Assembly: GCA_029262235.1 (NCBI GenBank)
Contig: JAJCZU010000004.1
Coordinates: forward strand, 1,241,231 to 1,305,230
Origin: Candidatus Eiseniibacteriota bacterium
Lineage (GTDB): Bacteria > Orphanbacterota > Orphanbacteria > Orphanbacterales > Orphanbacteraceae
DNA: 64,000 nucleotides
Direction: 5' to 3'
Shown: positions 42,271 through 51,100 of the stretch, one piece after another
Layout: each line of letters begins with the position of its first letter
Numbering within the stretch: the stretch's first letter is position 1
Notes under the pieces: model-generated
What the model was told of the DNA's origin: nothing
What the model saw: the letters and a program-made list of their open reading frames with translations, nothing else
Database searches by the model: none
Position numbers and translations under genes: made by a program

Positions 42271-44868
42271 ATGAAACGGATGTTTCCGTTGACCCCCCAG
42301 CTCCCCCGATTCGTGTATCGCATTACTTTTCTATCGCTGTTGCTGTCTCCGATGGCGTTGTTCGCCCAGTCGCCCGTGAATGCGCAGTCCGATCCACGGC
42401 CGGAACGGCAGATCGACTACGCCACGGAGTGGCTGGATCGCATGGCGCGGTACTTCGACGAGAACCCCGATTTGAAGGAGACGCGAAGCAGCGGCTGGAA
42501 ACCGTACAACCGCGCGAAGTGGTTTTACGAGCCGCGCCTCGAAGACGAAATCCCGTCGCTCGCGGCCGCACGCTGGAACGTGTGGCGCGAGAAAAACCAA
42601 CGTGCGCGTGCACTGGCGGCACAGGGCAAGACGGCCGCCGCGAACTGGTTCCTCGTCGGGCCCGCCAACATGTCGGGCCGGATCCTGAGCCTCGCATTTC
42701 ATCCCGCGAACGCGGACATCGTTTATGTGGGAAGCGCGAGCGGCGGTCTCTGGAAGTCGACGGATGGCGGCGACAACTGGACGACATCGACGGACGAACT
42801 GCCTTCGCTTTCGATCGGCGCAGTCGCCGTACTTCCCGGCAACCCGGACATCGTGCTGATCGGCACGGGCGAAGGGACAACCGCGGGCGCGGGCGATGAC
42901 GGAGTCGGGATTCTGAAATCGACCGACGCCGGACAGACCTGGAACACGACGAGCCTCGTGAAATCGCTTACGCAGGGACACGGCTTTCACATCATGGAAG
43001 CGAACCCTGTCACCGGCACGATCATCGCGGGCGCGAACGACGGCCTTTATCGGTCGACGGACGACGGCGACACATGGACACAGATCGGATTCGGCGGGCA
43101 TTACTACGACGTGAAGTTCCACCCGACCGATTCCCTGACCGTGTATGCGGCGAAGGGATTCGGCGCGAGCGGGAACAACGTCAAGGTCTCGCTCAACGAC
43201 GGACTGACGTGGGCGAAACTCGGAACCGGCTATCCGGCGTCGAATACCGTAGGGAAGACGAAGATCGACATCAGCCGGTCGAATCCGAACGTCATTTACG
43301 CGAACATCGTGAACTCGAGCAATCATCAAACACTCGGGATCTATCGAAGCGACGACGCGGGCGCCACCTGGAACAACGTGTACTCGAGCCCGAACATGAC
43401 GAATGCCCAGGGCTGGTACAACCTGTCCCTCGCGGTCGATCCGAATGACCCCGATGTCGTGATCGCCGGCGGCGTGAGTCTCTATCGTTCGACGAACGCG
43501 GGGTCGACGTTCGTGAAAACGGGCGAGGGTTTTATTCTCGGCAACGAAACCGACGTGCACTGGGACCATCATGTGGCCGTGTACGAGCCCGGCTCGAACG
43601 CGAATATCTGGGTCGGAAACGACGGAGGTGTGTGGCGCTCGACGAACGACGGCCAGACCTGGTCTTCGCGGCGCGAAGGGATCAGCACCTACCAGTTTTA
43701 TGATATCGGCGTGGCGCAGTCGGACCCGCTCTTCGCGCTCGGCGGCGCGCAGGACAACGGCATACCCGGCCATCTGACGGCCGACCAGTGGTTCGTGTCG
43801 AATCTTCTTGCTGACGGGTTCGTCTGCAATATTCACCCGAACAACCCCGATCGTGTCTACGCGGAGTGGCAGTTCGGGAATCACGTGAAGAGCCTCGACG
43901 GCGGCCAGACCTGGCTCGGGGCGATGACGGGGATCACGGGCTCGGGCGCGTGGCTCGCCCCGGTTGCGATGGACATGAACGATCCGAAGCAGCTCTTTAC
44001 TTCGACGAGCGCCGGTATTTTCCGCACGAACAATCGCATGAATCAGTGGACCCAGGTCGGCAATCAGACCGCGATCTGGATCGACGCGAGTCAGGCGAGC
44101 ACGGATATCGTCTGGACCGTCAACGCGAGCGGGCCATGGGTTTCGATCGACGACGGGGACTCATGGGCGCCGGCGGGACCATACGGATTCGCAACGGGTG
44201 CCGAAACGAAAGTGGCGGCGCATCCGACCGACGGGAACACGGCGTTCGTGACGTTTTCGGGATACAGCGCAACGGCCAAGATCGCGATGACGAACGATCA
44301 GGGCGCAACGTGGACGAACGTGACAGGCGACCTTCCGTTCCAGCCCGTGAATACGATGATCGTCGATCCGAACGACACGGACGCGTGGTACATCGGAACG
44401 GATGTCGGCGTCTGGACGAGCACGAACGGCGGTGTGAACTGGACGCCGTACGATACGGGCCTGCCGAATGCGGTCGTGACGGATCTCGAGATCCGGACGG
44501 CGTACGGGAAACTGGCGGCGGGCACCTATGGCCGCGGCCTCTGGGAGACGAATCTTCCGACCGTTCCGACAGACGTGGCCGGGGCAAGCGAGGAACGGTC
44601 GCTCAATCTGATGCTGGACCCGCCCTACCCGAACCCGGTCGGGCAGCGCGCCGTCTTCCGTTTCGCTGCGCGGTTCGAGGGACCGGTGGCGCTCGAGATC
44701 TTCGACATTCGCGGGAGGCGCGTCCAGGAAGTCACGCACCTCTCGCGCGGCGACGGCATCATTCGTAACGTCACCTGGGAACCGAACGGCATCGCGAGCG
44801 GCGTCTACTTCGCGCGGCTCACTGCCGGCAACGAAACGATCACGCGGCGGGTGGTGTTCACCCGCTGA
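42271..44868 (+). CDS. Secreted BNR/sortilin-like propeller with FlgD-like sorting domain
   Basis: The protein has 865 residues and a signal peptide. It is filled with BNR/Asp-box motifs (KSTDGGDNWTT, KSTDAGQTWN, RSTDDGDTWT, RSDDAGATWN, STNDGQTWSS, TSTNGGVNWT), as in VPS10/sortilin-like and glycosidase-like beta propellers. The C-terminus (PPYPNPVGQRAVFRF ... EIFDIRGRRVQEV ... WEPNGIASGVYFARL) is a type IX/FlgD-like sorting module. It is likely displayed or released outside the cell. It is expressed from its own promoter behind the polysaccharide operon. Confidence 0.88.
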   Translation: MKRMFPLTPQLPRFVYRITFLSLLLSPMALFAQSPVNAQSDPRPERQIDYATEWLDRMARYFDENPDLKETRSSGWKPYNRAKWFYEPRLEDEIPSLAAARWNVWREKNQRARALAAQGKTAAANWFLVGPANMSGRILSLAFHPANADIVYVGSASGGLWKSTDGGDNWTTSTDELPSLSIGAVAVLPGNPDIVLIGTGEGTTAGAGDDGVGILKSTDAGQTWNTTSLVKSLTQGHGFHIMEANPVTGTIIAGANDGLYRSTDDGDTWTQIGFGGHYYDVKFHPTDSLTVYAAKGFGASGNNVKVSLNDGLTWAKLGTGYPASNTVGKTKIDISRSNPNVIYANIVNSSNHQTLGIYRSDDAGATWNNVYSSPNMTNAQGWYNLSLAVDPNDPDVVIAGGVSLYRSTNAGSTFVKTGEGFILGNETDVHWDHHVAVYEPGSNANIWVGNDGGVWRSTNDGQTWSSRREGISTYQFYDIGVAQSDPLFALGGAQDNGIPGHLTADQWFVSNLLADGFVCNIHPNNPDRVYAEWQFGNHVKSLDGGQTWLGAMTGITGSGAWLAPVAMDMNDPKQLFTSTSAGIFRTNNRMNQWTQVGNQTAIWIDASQASTDIVWTVNASGPWVSIDDGDSWAPAGPYGFATGAETKVAAHPTDGNTAFVTFSGYSATAKIAMTNDQGATWTNVTGDLPFQPVNTMIVDPNDTDAWYIGTDVGVWTSTNGGVNWTPYDTGLPNAVVTDLEIRTAYGKLAAGTYGRGLWETNLPTVPTDVAGASEERSLNLMLDPPYPNPVGQRAVFRFAARFEGPVALEIFDIRGRRVQEVTHLSRGDGIIRNVTWEPNGIASGVYFARLTAGNETITRRVVFTR

Positions 44869-44917
44869 CGAAGGCGCGTTCCCCGCGAACGGCCATGAAC
44901 GAGGAGCGCCGTTCGTC

Positions 44918-45841
44918 TTGAGCAGCATTCGCAAGGTACTGTTCGTCGTCAACCCGGTTTCCGGTGAGGCTGCGGGGGAGGAACGTGCGGCCGAGGCCGT
45001 GAAAGCGCTGCGCGAAGGCGCCGTCGAAAGCGCAGTTCTGCTGACGGAAGAGGAGCGGCCCGCGTCGGTCGTAACCGCGGAAACAGACCTCGCGCCGTTC
45101 GACGCCGTCGTTGCTGTCGGCGGCGACGGCACGCTGCGTGAAGTCGTCGGCGCCGTGATCGATGCCGGCGCCGGTCTTCCCGTCGGCTTCCTTCCCTCGG
45201 GCACGGCGAACGTATGCGCGCTCGCGCTCGGACTTCCCACCGACCCGGCAGGGCTCGCGGCGCTCATTCTCGCGAACGAAACCGCCGACCTCGATGTCGC
45301 GCACCTCCCCGACCGCAACGAGTACTTCGTACTGATGCTGGGCGCCGGCCTCGCGGCCTCCGTGATCGAAGAATCTCCGCGCAGCGTCAAGAACGTGCTC
45401 GGATTCGGCGCCTACGTCATCGCAGCGTTCAAAGAGACTCTGCTGCGCAAACGCTCGCTGTATCGCATCACGCTCGACGACGACGTGGCCCTCTCCGTTC
45501 GCGGCAGCGCGCTGTTCGTCGTGAATCTGGGAAGACTGCCCGGGCGCGACATCGGGATCGCACCGGACGCCAGCGGTCGTGACGGACTGCTCGACGTGGT
45601 CGTGATCAAAACGAAAACGCTTTTTCATTCCGTGGCAGTCCTCGCACAGTTGCTGACCGGCCGTCGTCCGGCTTATCATCAGTACCAAAGTCATCGCACA
45701 GCGGAAGTGAGAGTGGAAAGCCGCCCGATCGAGTCGGTACAGCTCGACGGTGATCTGACAGGCGATACGCCGGTTACGGTGCGCGCTCTGCCCCGCGCGA
45801 TTCGACTGTTCATTCCCCGTGACTTGATCGCGGATCTATAG
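44918..45841 (+). CDS. Diacylglycerol-kinase-family lipid kinase (YegS/DgkB-like)
   Basis: 307 residues. The N-terminus KVLFVVNPVSG and the nucleotide-binding AVGGDGTLREVVG, then FLPSGTANVCALAL, define the DAGK catalytic family. A C-terminal beta-sandwich follows (ESVQLDGDL). It phosphorylates a lipid such as diacylglycerol or a sphingoid-like base; the true substrate is not visible. The start is TTG 44918 with GAGGAG upstream. That site lies in the loop of a possible 8-bp hairpin (44886-44915). An MgtC gene follows after 10 bases. Confidence 0.87.
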   Translation: MSSIRKVLFVVNPVSGEAAGEERAAEAVKALREGAVESAVLLTEEERPASVVTAETDLAPFDAVVAVGGDGTLREVVGAVIDAGAGLPVGFLPSGTANVCALALGLPTDPAGLAALILANETADLDVAHLPDRNEYFVLMLGAGLAASVIEESPRSVKNVLGFGAYVIAAFKETLLRKRSLYRITLDDDVALSVRGSALFVVNLGRLPGRDIGIAPDASGRDGLLDVVVIKTKTLFHSVAVLAQLLTGRRPAYHQYQSHRTAEVRVESRPIESVQLDGDLTGDTPVTVRALPRAIRLFIPRDLIADL

Positions 45842-45851
45842 GAGGGCTCGC

Positions 45852-46295
45852 ATGCCTGCGGTCGATTTCAGTGAGATCCTGGGGCACCTGCTGCATCTCG
45901 GGATCGCGTATCTGCTGGCGCTCCCGCTCGCGTTCGATCGCGAGAAGGAAAAGACAAGCGCCGGTCTGCGTACGTTCCCGCTTGTTGCGATCGGTTCGTG
46001 CGCCTTCATGTTGACGGGACTTTCCTTTTTCGAGGGCGAGGAGGCACGCGCGCGGCTGGCGCACGGGTTGTTGACGGGCATGGGCTTCATCGGCGGGGGA
46101 GCGATCCTGCGTCGCGACGACAGGGTCGCGGGTACGGCAACGGCTGCGAGCCTTTGGAATACGGGAGGCATCGGTATGGCGGTCGCCATGGACCGCTACG
46201 AAATCGGGATTGCGCTCGCCGTGGTCAGCTTCCTCACTCTCCGCTATGTGTCGCGCATCAAGAAGGAAGTGCCCGAAGAGAAGACGGAGACCTAG
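45852..46295 (+). CDS. MgtC/SapB-family membrane protein
   Basis: The protein has 147 residues and four hydrophobic segments. The family signatures are GIAYLLALPLAFDREKE, GLRTFPLVAIGSCAF, GMGFIGGGAIL and TATAASLWNTGGIGMAV. MgtC proteins are linked to Mg2+ limitation, acid stress and ATP synthase control. The C-terminal soluble domain of the long MgtC forms is absent, so this is the short SapB-like type. GGAGGG lies upstream of ATG 45852. It is convergent with the BON gene (4-base overlap). Confidence 0.9.
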   Translation: MPAVDFSEILGHLLHLGIAYLLALPLAFDREKEKTSAGLRTFPLVAIGSCAFMLTGLSFFEGEEARARLAHGLLTGMGFIGGGAILRRDDRVAGTATAASLWNTGGIGMAVAMDRYEIGIALAVVSFLTLRYVSRIKKEVPEEKTET

Positions 46296-46939
46296 CCTCC
46301 CGTGACTTCGATTTCATTGCGGAGGTGGAGCACCCGGGATTGACGGGCGATTTCCTCGGCCGCCTCCCTGCAGGCGGAATTCGGAACACGACCCGACAAA
46401 ACCACGGTGTCGTTGTTGACCGATACCTGAATCGGCAGATTCGCGAGATCGCGCCTTCGCAGGAATCTTCGTTTGATCGCGCGGGCAATTGTCTTGTCTG
46501 TCGTTTCCGCCACGTCGTCGATCAGGATCAGATTGCGAACGGAGCGGACCCCGCGCACACGCAGCGCCACTCTTTCGGCGGTCGCCCTTTCCTGATCGCG
46601 AGAGACGTTTCCATTCAGCGTGACTTCGCCGTTGCTGACAGAAACGGTGAGCGTCTCCTTCCGCAGATCGGCGTGCGCATCAAGCGCGGCCCGCACATAG
46701 TTCGCCACTTGCGCGTCGGGCGTGATCCGGGCCGGTTCCACTACGAGAGCGTTGACAACCCCCTGCACTCCCGGCAGCGATTGCGCGATCTCCTCGGCCG
46801 CCAGCTTGCGCGTGTAAGTCGTAACGGCGCCACGAAGGAACACGAACCCGCCGGTCGCCGAAACGCGGATCGCTTCTCCCGCGAGCTGCTCATCCTCACG
46901 AATCGCACGATGCGCCTGCTCACCCAGTTTTACATCCAT
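46292..46939 (-). CDS. Triple BON-domain protein
   Basis: 215 residues forming three successive BON domains (about 5-70, 75-145 and 150-215). Each has the GxVxLxGxV core (GGFVFLRGAVTT, GEVTLNGNVSR, DTVVLSGRVPN). BON domains bind membranes or hydrophobic ligands, and proteins such as OsmY are osmotic/envelope-stress chaperones. No signal peptide is visible, unlike OsmY, so it may act in the cytoplasm or leave by another route. It is the third gene of the DUF1328 - proline-rich - BON run driven by a sigma54 promoter. Confidence 0.87.
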   Translation of the reverse strand: MDVKLGEQAHRAIREDEQLAGEAIRVSATGGFVFLRGAVTTYTRKLAAEEIAQSLPGVQGVVNALVVEPARITPDAQVANYVRAALDAHADLRKETLTVSVSNGEVTLNGNVSRDQERATAERVALRVRGVRSVRNLILIDDVAETTDKTIARAIKRRFLRRRDLANLPIQVSVNNDTVVLSGRVPNSACREAAEEIARQSRVLHLRNEIEVTGG

Positions 46940-46947
46940 GGCATCCC

Positions 46948-47145
46948 TCAGCGCTGTCGGGGGACCGGGGAATCGTGCGGCCCTTTCCGCTTTTTCGGCG
47001 GAGGCCCGGGTATCGGCGGGTTCGGTTCACCCGGCACCGGTTTCGGCGGCTTGCGCGGCTCCCGCGGTTTCGGAGGAGCCTTGCGTGGCTTCGGCCGCTC
47101 CGGAGTTTTTGCGGTTGTTCGCATGTGGTTTCTGGTGTCTGACAT
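46948..47145 (-). CDS. Small proline/lysine/arginine-rich protein
   Basis: 65 residues, about one third proline, with many Lys and Arg (PKPRKAPPKPREPRKPP). It has no predicted fold and no signal or membrane segment. It probably binds nucleic acid, acidic lipids or SH3-like partners, but nothing proves this. ATG 47145 has GAAGGA upstream. It lies 20 bases after the DUF1328 stop and 8 bases before the BON start, so all three are in one transcript. Confidence 0.6.
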   Translation of the reverse strand: MSDTRNHMRTTAKTPERPKPRKAPPKPREPRKPPKPVPGEPNPPIPGPPPKKRKGPHDSPVPRQR

Positions 47146-47164
47146 CTTGATGTCCTTCCGTTCG

Positions 47165-47335
47165 TTACGAGGAGGCGTTTCCGAGTGTACGGAATACGAA
47201 CGACGCGATCAGCAGAATCATGAATACGAAGAACAGAATCTTCGCGATTCCGGCGAACGCGACGGCGAATCCGCCGAATCCGAAAACGGCCGATAGAAGT
47301 GCGAGTAGAAAGAAAGTAAGTGCCCAACCCAGCAT
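47165..47335 (-). CDS. DUF1328-family small membrane protein
   Basis: 56 residues with two membrane helices ([20 protein letters not shown] and [18 protein letters not shown]). This fits the DUF1328/YtjA family of short, stress-induced inner-membrane proteins, often sigma-factor-controlled. ATG 47335 has GGAG seven bases upstream; the frame is open further 5' but without a family match. It is the first gene behind a minus-strand sigma54 promoter. Confidence 0.83.
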   Translation of the reverse strand: MLGWALTFFLLALLSAVFGFGGFAVAFAGIAKILFFVFMILLIASFVFRTLGNASS

Positions 47336-47383
47336 GACGTTTCTCCTTTGTTCGAGAATGGAATTGCTGCCTGACCGTGAGAA

Positions 47384-47400
47384 TTGCAAGGGCCGTGCCG
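47384..47400 (-). promoter_or_regulatory. Sigma54 (-24/-12) promoter of the DUF1328-BON operon
   Basis: On the minus strand this reads CGGCACGGCCCTTGCAA, with GG and GC exactly 10 bases apart. Predicted transcription starts near 47374, 39 bases before the DUF1328 start codon. The CGGTAA elements at 47499-47531 lie ~140 bases upstream. Confidence 0.75.
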
Positions 47401-47497
47401 AAAAGTACAAAACACCGGAACGCGCTGCGGAAACGGGCGCATCGGTGGAATCCTGCCCGGCAGACAACCTGCGGAACCGGAGGGAAGAGCCGTGATC

Positions 47498-47535
47498 CCG
47501 GTAAGAAGTGCTGATGATCGGTAAGGAATGCCGGG
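47498..47535. promoter_or_regulatory. Tandem CGGTAA elements between divergent sigma54 promoters
   Basis: Two related 13-mers, CGGTAAGAAGTGC (47499) and CGGTAAGGAATGC (47519), match at 11 of 13 positions and start 20 bases apart, about two helical turns. The second continues CGG, forming an imperfect palindrome like the perfect one at 51828. They sit between the two divergent sigma54 promoters at enhancer distance from both. No gene is visible in the 413-base spacer 47336-47748. Confidence 0.55.
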
Positions 47536-47652
47536 GGCCAGGGGACGGCTGAGGGAGTCACGTACGGGTTCGGGAAACACGCCTGACGGGTCTACAGCTC
47601 TACCAGCTCTAATAGTAGAGCGCAGCCGGAGCGAGAGGACGCCAGGAGTGGA

Positions 47653-47668
47653 CGGCACGATTCCTGCA
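47653..47668 (+). promoter_or_regulatory. Sigma54 (-24/-12) promoter of the small membrane protein gene
   Basis: CGGCACGATTCCTGCA has GG-N10-GC spacing, with a C in place of the first T of the -12 TTGC box. The predicted start is near 47679, 70 bases before ATG 47749. Confidence 0.62.
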
Positions 47669-47748
47669 CCTGCTTACTTGCGGCGATCGAAGACTCGTTC
47701 GATCGACGGAGTCAGATCAACAGAAACCGTATCGTAAGGAGAACAATC

Positions 47749-47970
47749 ATGCGGACCCCTGTAATCGCCGGCATCGCGCTGCTCGTCATTGGCGTCGTCG
47801 GATTTACGCTCGGCGGCGTTTCGATTCCGACCGACAAAGACACGGCCGAAATCGGGCCGATGGAAATCTCGGTCACCCAGAAAGAAACGATTTCGCTTTC
47901 GCCGGTCTTGTCAGGCGTTTCGATTCTCGCCGGCGCGATTCTCGTGGGCGCGGGCTTCCGCAAATCGTAA
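47749..47970 (+). CDS. Small two-helix membrane protein, DUF3185-like
   Basis: The protein has 73 residues and two hydrophobic helices (AGIALLVIGVVGFTLGG and SILAGAILVGAGF). They flank a polar loop ending KETISLSPVLSGVS, a pattern resembling DUF3185 stress-type membrane proteins. The family assignment is tentative. AAGGAG lies upstream of ATG 47749, and a sigma54 promoter lies before that. It is divergent from the DUF1328 operon and convergent with the hybrid kinase. Confidence 0.72.
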   Translation: MRTPVIAGIALLVIGVVGFTLGGVSIPTDKDTAEIGPMEISVTQKETISLSPVLSGVSILAGAILVGAGFRKS

Positions 47971-48017
47971 CGGCAGCGCGATGGAAGGCGCGAATGAGCC
48001 GGTGGACGTCCGCGACG

Positions 48018-49709
48018 TTACTCCCGGACGGCGGCACGCAGCTTCGCGACGTCAACCGGCTTCGGAAAGATCGCGTCCGCACCCGGCAGTGAGGAGACGT
48101 GGTCGATTGCGGACGATCCGCTCAGAACGAAGATCCGGCACGCACTGACGGAAGGCGACGATCGCAGTCTTTCCATCACTTCGTATCCCGAGATGTCGGG
48201 GAGATCGAGGTCGCAGAGAATGATTTCCGGCTGAAACGATTCCCGGAGCGACAGCGCCGCATTCCCGTCGGGCGCGAGTTCGACGAGGTGCCCGTCGAGT
48301 TCGAGAATCTTCTTCAAGCCGCTCGCGGTCGCTTCATGATCCTCGACGATCAGGATACGCCGCACGACATCGGTTCGCTTTCGATCGACTTTCGCCTTTG
48401 TGCGGTCGATCGTATGATCCGGGCGTTCGTCGGTTCGCATCAGGAAGAAGCGGAATTCGGCCCCCGTGCCGAGGCCGTCACTGTAGACTTCAAAGCGGCC
48501 ACCATGCCTCTTCACGATCGCTTCCGAGATCGCGAGACCGAGGCCGAGACCCTGCTCTGATTTTCGCGCAGGAACCACTCCCTGGCGAAACGGCTGGAAC
48601 AGTGACGCGACCTCTTCCGGGCGGATCCCCATTCCCGTGTCTCTGACGAAAATCGCCAGTTCGGTCGGGTCCTGCGCGCGGTCGATCCCGACCGAGATTC
48701 GTCCGCCTTCGTCCGTGAACTTCGCGGCGTTGCGAATCAGATTACTGAGCACCTGCCTGATGCGCGTCGGATCCGCGCGCGTGTAGAAATCTTCATCGGT
48801 CGATTCGATCACCATCTCGAGACCCTTCTCCTCGACGGACCAGCGAAGGTCTTCCGCGATCGAGACAATCAGATCCCTGGCGCTTACGACTTCCGGCTCC
48901 ATCGTGAGAGTGTCGCTGCCGGCCGCGGACAGGTCGACAAGGTCATTGACGATCCGGGTCAGGTCGGTGAGCTGCCGTGACATGGCTTCTTCGACTTCAC
49001 GAAGCCAAGCCGGAAGCGTGCCGTCCATGCGGAGCTGCTCGACGTGCAGTGTGAGCGCGCCGAGCCCGTTTCGAAACTCGTGGCTCAAGACCCGAAGAAA
49101 GAGCTCTTTCGTTGCATTCGTTTCTTCGAGGTCGCGGTTCAGTTCGAGCAGCTGCAGGTTCCACGACTGCAGGCGTTCATGCGTGAGCAGCAGATCCTGA
49201 TTCTGCAGGATGATTTCGTGCGTAGGCGACGAGGGAAGTTCGACGCGGAGGTGCCGCCTCATCGCCGCGATGGCTGACGGGGTCAGATTCGGCCCCTGTG
49301 GCGGGAGCGGCTCCGTGATCGTGGCAATCGTTCCGCTGGAAGACGATTCGATCGCGAAGCCTCCCGATAGATTCGAAACGCCGCGCACGCCGAAGCCCGA
49401 CCGCGAAGGATGGATCTCCGCCTCGACGAGACTCGCGACGTCCAGGATGCCGGGGCCGCTGTCGCGCACGCGGATCCGGAGTTCCGTCGGCGACTCTGGC
49501 GGCGCGAGGCCGAAATCGATCGAGGCCTCTTTCGCGTGATGCTGCGCGTTCCATGCCAGTTCGGAAACGGCCGTCGCGATGCGAATCTGGTGGAGGTGTT
49601 CGAAGCCGAGCAGCCCCGTAATCTGGCGCGCGCGCTGGCGCGCGATGATGACATCGTCTTCTGAGTCGACGACGACATGGATCAGGGGAGTGCTGTCACG
49701 AGCGGTCAT
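48018..49709 (-). CDS. Hybrid histidine kinase with N-terminal anti-sigma-like ATPase domain and C-terminal receiver
   Basis: The protein has 563 residues. Residues ~1-130 resemble an RsbT/RsbW-type GHKL ATPase (IATAVSELAWNAQHH, VRDSGPGILD, GFGVRGVSNLSG). A HisKA domain follows with the phospho-His in VLSHEFRNGLGAL, then a full HATPase (NLIRNAAKF, DTGMGI, GLGLGLAI) and a REC domain with its Asp in ILCDLDLPDISG. There is no membrane or PAS sensor, so the input is cytoplasmic or arrives through the RsbT-like domain. The start overlaps the stop of the NtrC-type gene (ATGA). Confidence 0.88.
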   Translation of the reverse strand: MTARDSTPLIHVVVDSEDDVIIARQRARQITGLLGFEHLHQIRIATAVSELAWNAQHHAKEASIDFGLAPPESPTELRIRVRDSGPGILDVASLVEAEIHPSRSGFGVRGVSNLSGGFAIESSSSGTIATITEPLPPQGPNLTPSAIAAMRRHLRVELPSSPTHEIILQNQDLLLTHERLQSWNLQLLELNRDLEETNATKELFLRVLSHEFRNGLGALTLHVEQLRMDGTLPAWLREVEEAMSRQLTDLTRIVNDLVDLSAAGSDTLTMEPEVVSARDLIVSIAEDLRWSVEEKGLEMVIESTDEDFYTRADPTRIRQVLSNLIRNAAKFTDEGGRISVGIDRAQDPTELAIFVRDTGMGIRPEEVASLFQPFRQGVVPARKSEQGLGLGLAISEAIVKRHGGRFEVYSDGLGTGAEFRFFLMRTDERPDHTIDRTKAKVDRKRTDVVRRILIVEDHEATASGLKKILELDGHLVELAPDGNAALSLRESFQPEIILCDLDLPDISGYEVMERLRSSPSVSACRIFVLSGSSAIDHVSSLPGADAIFPKPVDVAKLRAAVRE

Positions 49710-51100
49710 GGCGCGCTCGATTCGTATTTCTGCAGTTTGTTGTAAAGCGTTTTCGGGCTGATGCCGAGCATGCGCGCCGCTTCCGTGCGGTTGCCGTCGC
49801 ACGATGCGAGAGTGGCGAGAATCAGTGAGCGCTCCATGTCGGCGATGGTGGCGCCCGGCGCGATCGCGGGTTCTGATGACGATGGCATGTCGGCCGCAGA
49901 CGGAGCCGCAGACGGAGCCGCAGACGCGGAGGGCAATCCGGCATCGCCTTCGATCGGAACGTGGGCTTCCGTGATCGTGTCGTCAGCCAGGATGCAGGCG
50001 CGCTGGACGATGTTCTTCAGTTCGCGTACGTTTCCGGGAAACGCGTGTTGTTCGAGTTTTCGAATCGCCGCCTCCGCAAACTTCTTTTTCTGTCCTGTCT
50101 CGGCGTTCAGCACGTTCAGAAAATGTTCGGCGATCGCATGCAGATCGTCGCCGCGTTCGCGCAGGGGGGGGAGTGCGATCGGGAATACGTTGAGCCGGTA
50201 ATAGAGGTCGGCTCTGAATTTTTCGTCGGCGACGGCCAGCGCCAGGTCGCGGTTCGTCGCGGAAACGATCCGGACATCCACCGTGACCGGCTCGCTCCCC
50301 CCGACGCGCGTGATCTGCCCGGTTTCGAGCACGCGCAGCAGTTTGACCTGCAGGTCGAACGGCATTTCCGTGATCTCGTCGAGAAACAGCGTTCCCTTGT
50401 CCGCGCGCTCGAAGACGCCCGCGTGGTCCGCGCTCGCGCCCGTGAAGCTCCCCTTCCTGTGCCCGAATAGTTCGCTTTCGATCAGTGTCGGGGGAATGGC
50501 GCCGCAGTTGATCGCGACGAAACCGGCGCCGGCGCGCTTGCTGAGCTGGTGCACGGTTTGCGCGGCCAGTTCCTTGCCCGTTCCGCTCTCGCCGAAGACG
50601 AGAACGGCAGCGTCCGTCGCGGCGACGCGTTCGATCATGTCGTATACGGCCTGCATCGGCGGCGACGATCCGATCATCGGACCGAACCGGCCGAGGTTCC
50701 GCAGTTCGGTGCGCAGGCTCTTGACTTCGTTCTGCAGTTCGCGCGTGCGGCGCACTCCCGCCAGCAGCGTTCGCAGCCGGGCCGCATCGATCGGCTTCGT
50801 GAGGTAGTCGGTCGCTCCGGCGCGCAGCGCTTCGATGACACTGTCGACCGTAGCCTGCCCCGTGATCAGAACGATCTCGGACGAAGCGGCCGTTTCTTCC
50901 GTCAGCAGATCGGTACCCTGACCGTCCGGCAGGGAGAGATCCGTCAGGATCACGTCAGGTACCGCGGTCTCGAGCGCCGTCCGCGCTTCCGCGAGATTCT
51001 CACAAGTGGTTACGGTGAAGTTTTCGCGCTCGACGAGTCTGGCGAGACCTTCCCGCGACGCGCGGTCGTCCTCGACGATCAGAGCGGTAAGGTTGCTCAC
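49706..51100 (-). CDS. NtrC-family sigma54-dependent response regulator
   Basis: 464 residues: an N-terminal REC domain (phospho-Asp in VILTDLSLPDG), a central AAA+ domain and a C-terminal Fis-type HTH. The AAA+ domain has Walker A GESGTGKE, the sigma54-contact loop GSFTGA, Walker B GTLFLDEI and the ALPPLRERGDD segment. The HTH reads GNRTEAARMLGISPKTLY. The linker before the HTH is an Ala/Pro/Ser run encoded by a short DNA repeat. It should melt sigma54 promoters, and the three flanking -24/-12 promoters are its obvious candidate targets. It is coupled by 4-base overlaps to both kinase genes. Confidence 0.95.
   Translation of the reverse strand: MSNLTALIVEDDRASREGLARLVERENFTVTTCENLAEARTALETAVPDVILTDLSLPDGQGTDLLTEETAASSEIVLITGQATVDSVIEALRAGATDYLTKPIDAARLRTLLAGVRRTRELQNEVKSLRTELRNLGRFGPMIGSSPPMQAVYDMIERVAATDAAVLVFGESGTGKELAAQTVHQLSKRAGAGFVAINCGAIPPTLIESELFGHRKGSFTGASADHAGVFERADKGTLFLDEITEMPFDLQVKLLRVLETGQITRVGGSEPVTVDVRIVSATNRDLALAVADEKFRADLYYRLNVFPIALPPLRERGDDLHAIAEHFLNVLNAETGQKKKFAEAAIRKLEQHAFPGNVRELKNIVQRACILADDTITEAHVPIEGDAGLPSASAAPSAAPSAADMPSSSEPAIAPGATIADMERSLILATLASCDGNRTEAARMLGISPKTLYNKLQKYESSAP

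Noticed and set aside
47606-47621. Short inverted repeat GCTCTA-N4-TAGAGC between the divergent sigma54 promoters
   Set aside because: Only 6 bp per arm and unlike the CGGTAA element; too weak to call a site.
49890-49930. Tandem DNA repeat in the NtrC-type gene
   Set aside because: It simply encodes an Ala/Pro/Ser linker between the AAA+ and HTH domains; low-complexity coding, not a regulatory repeat.
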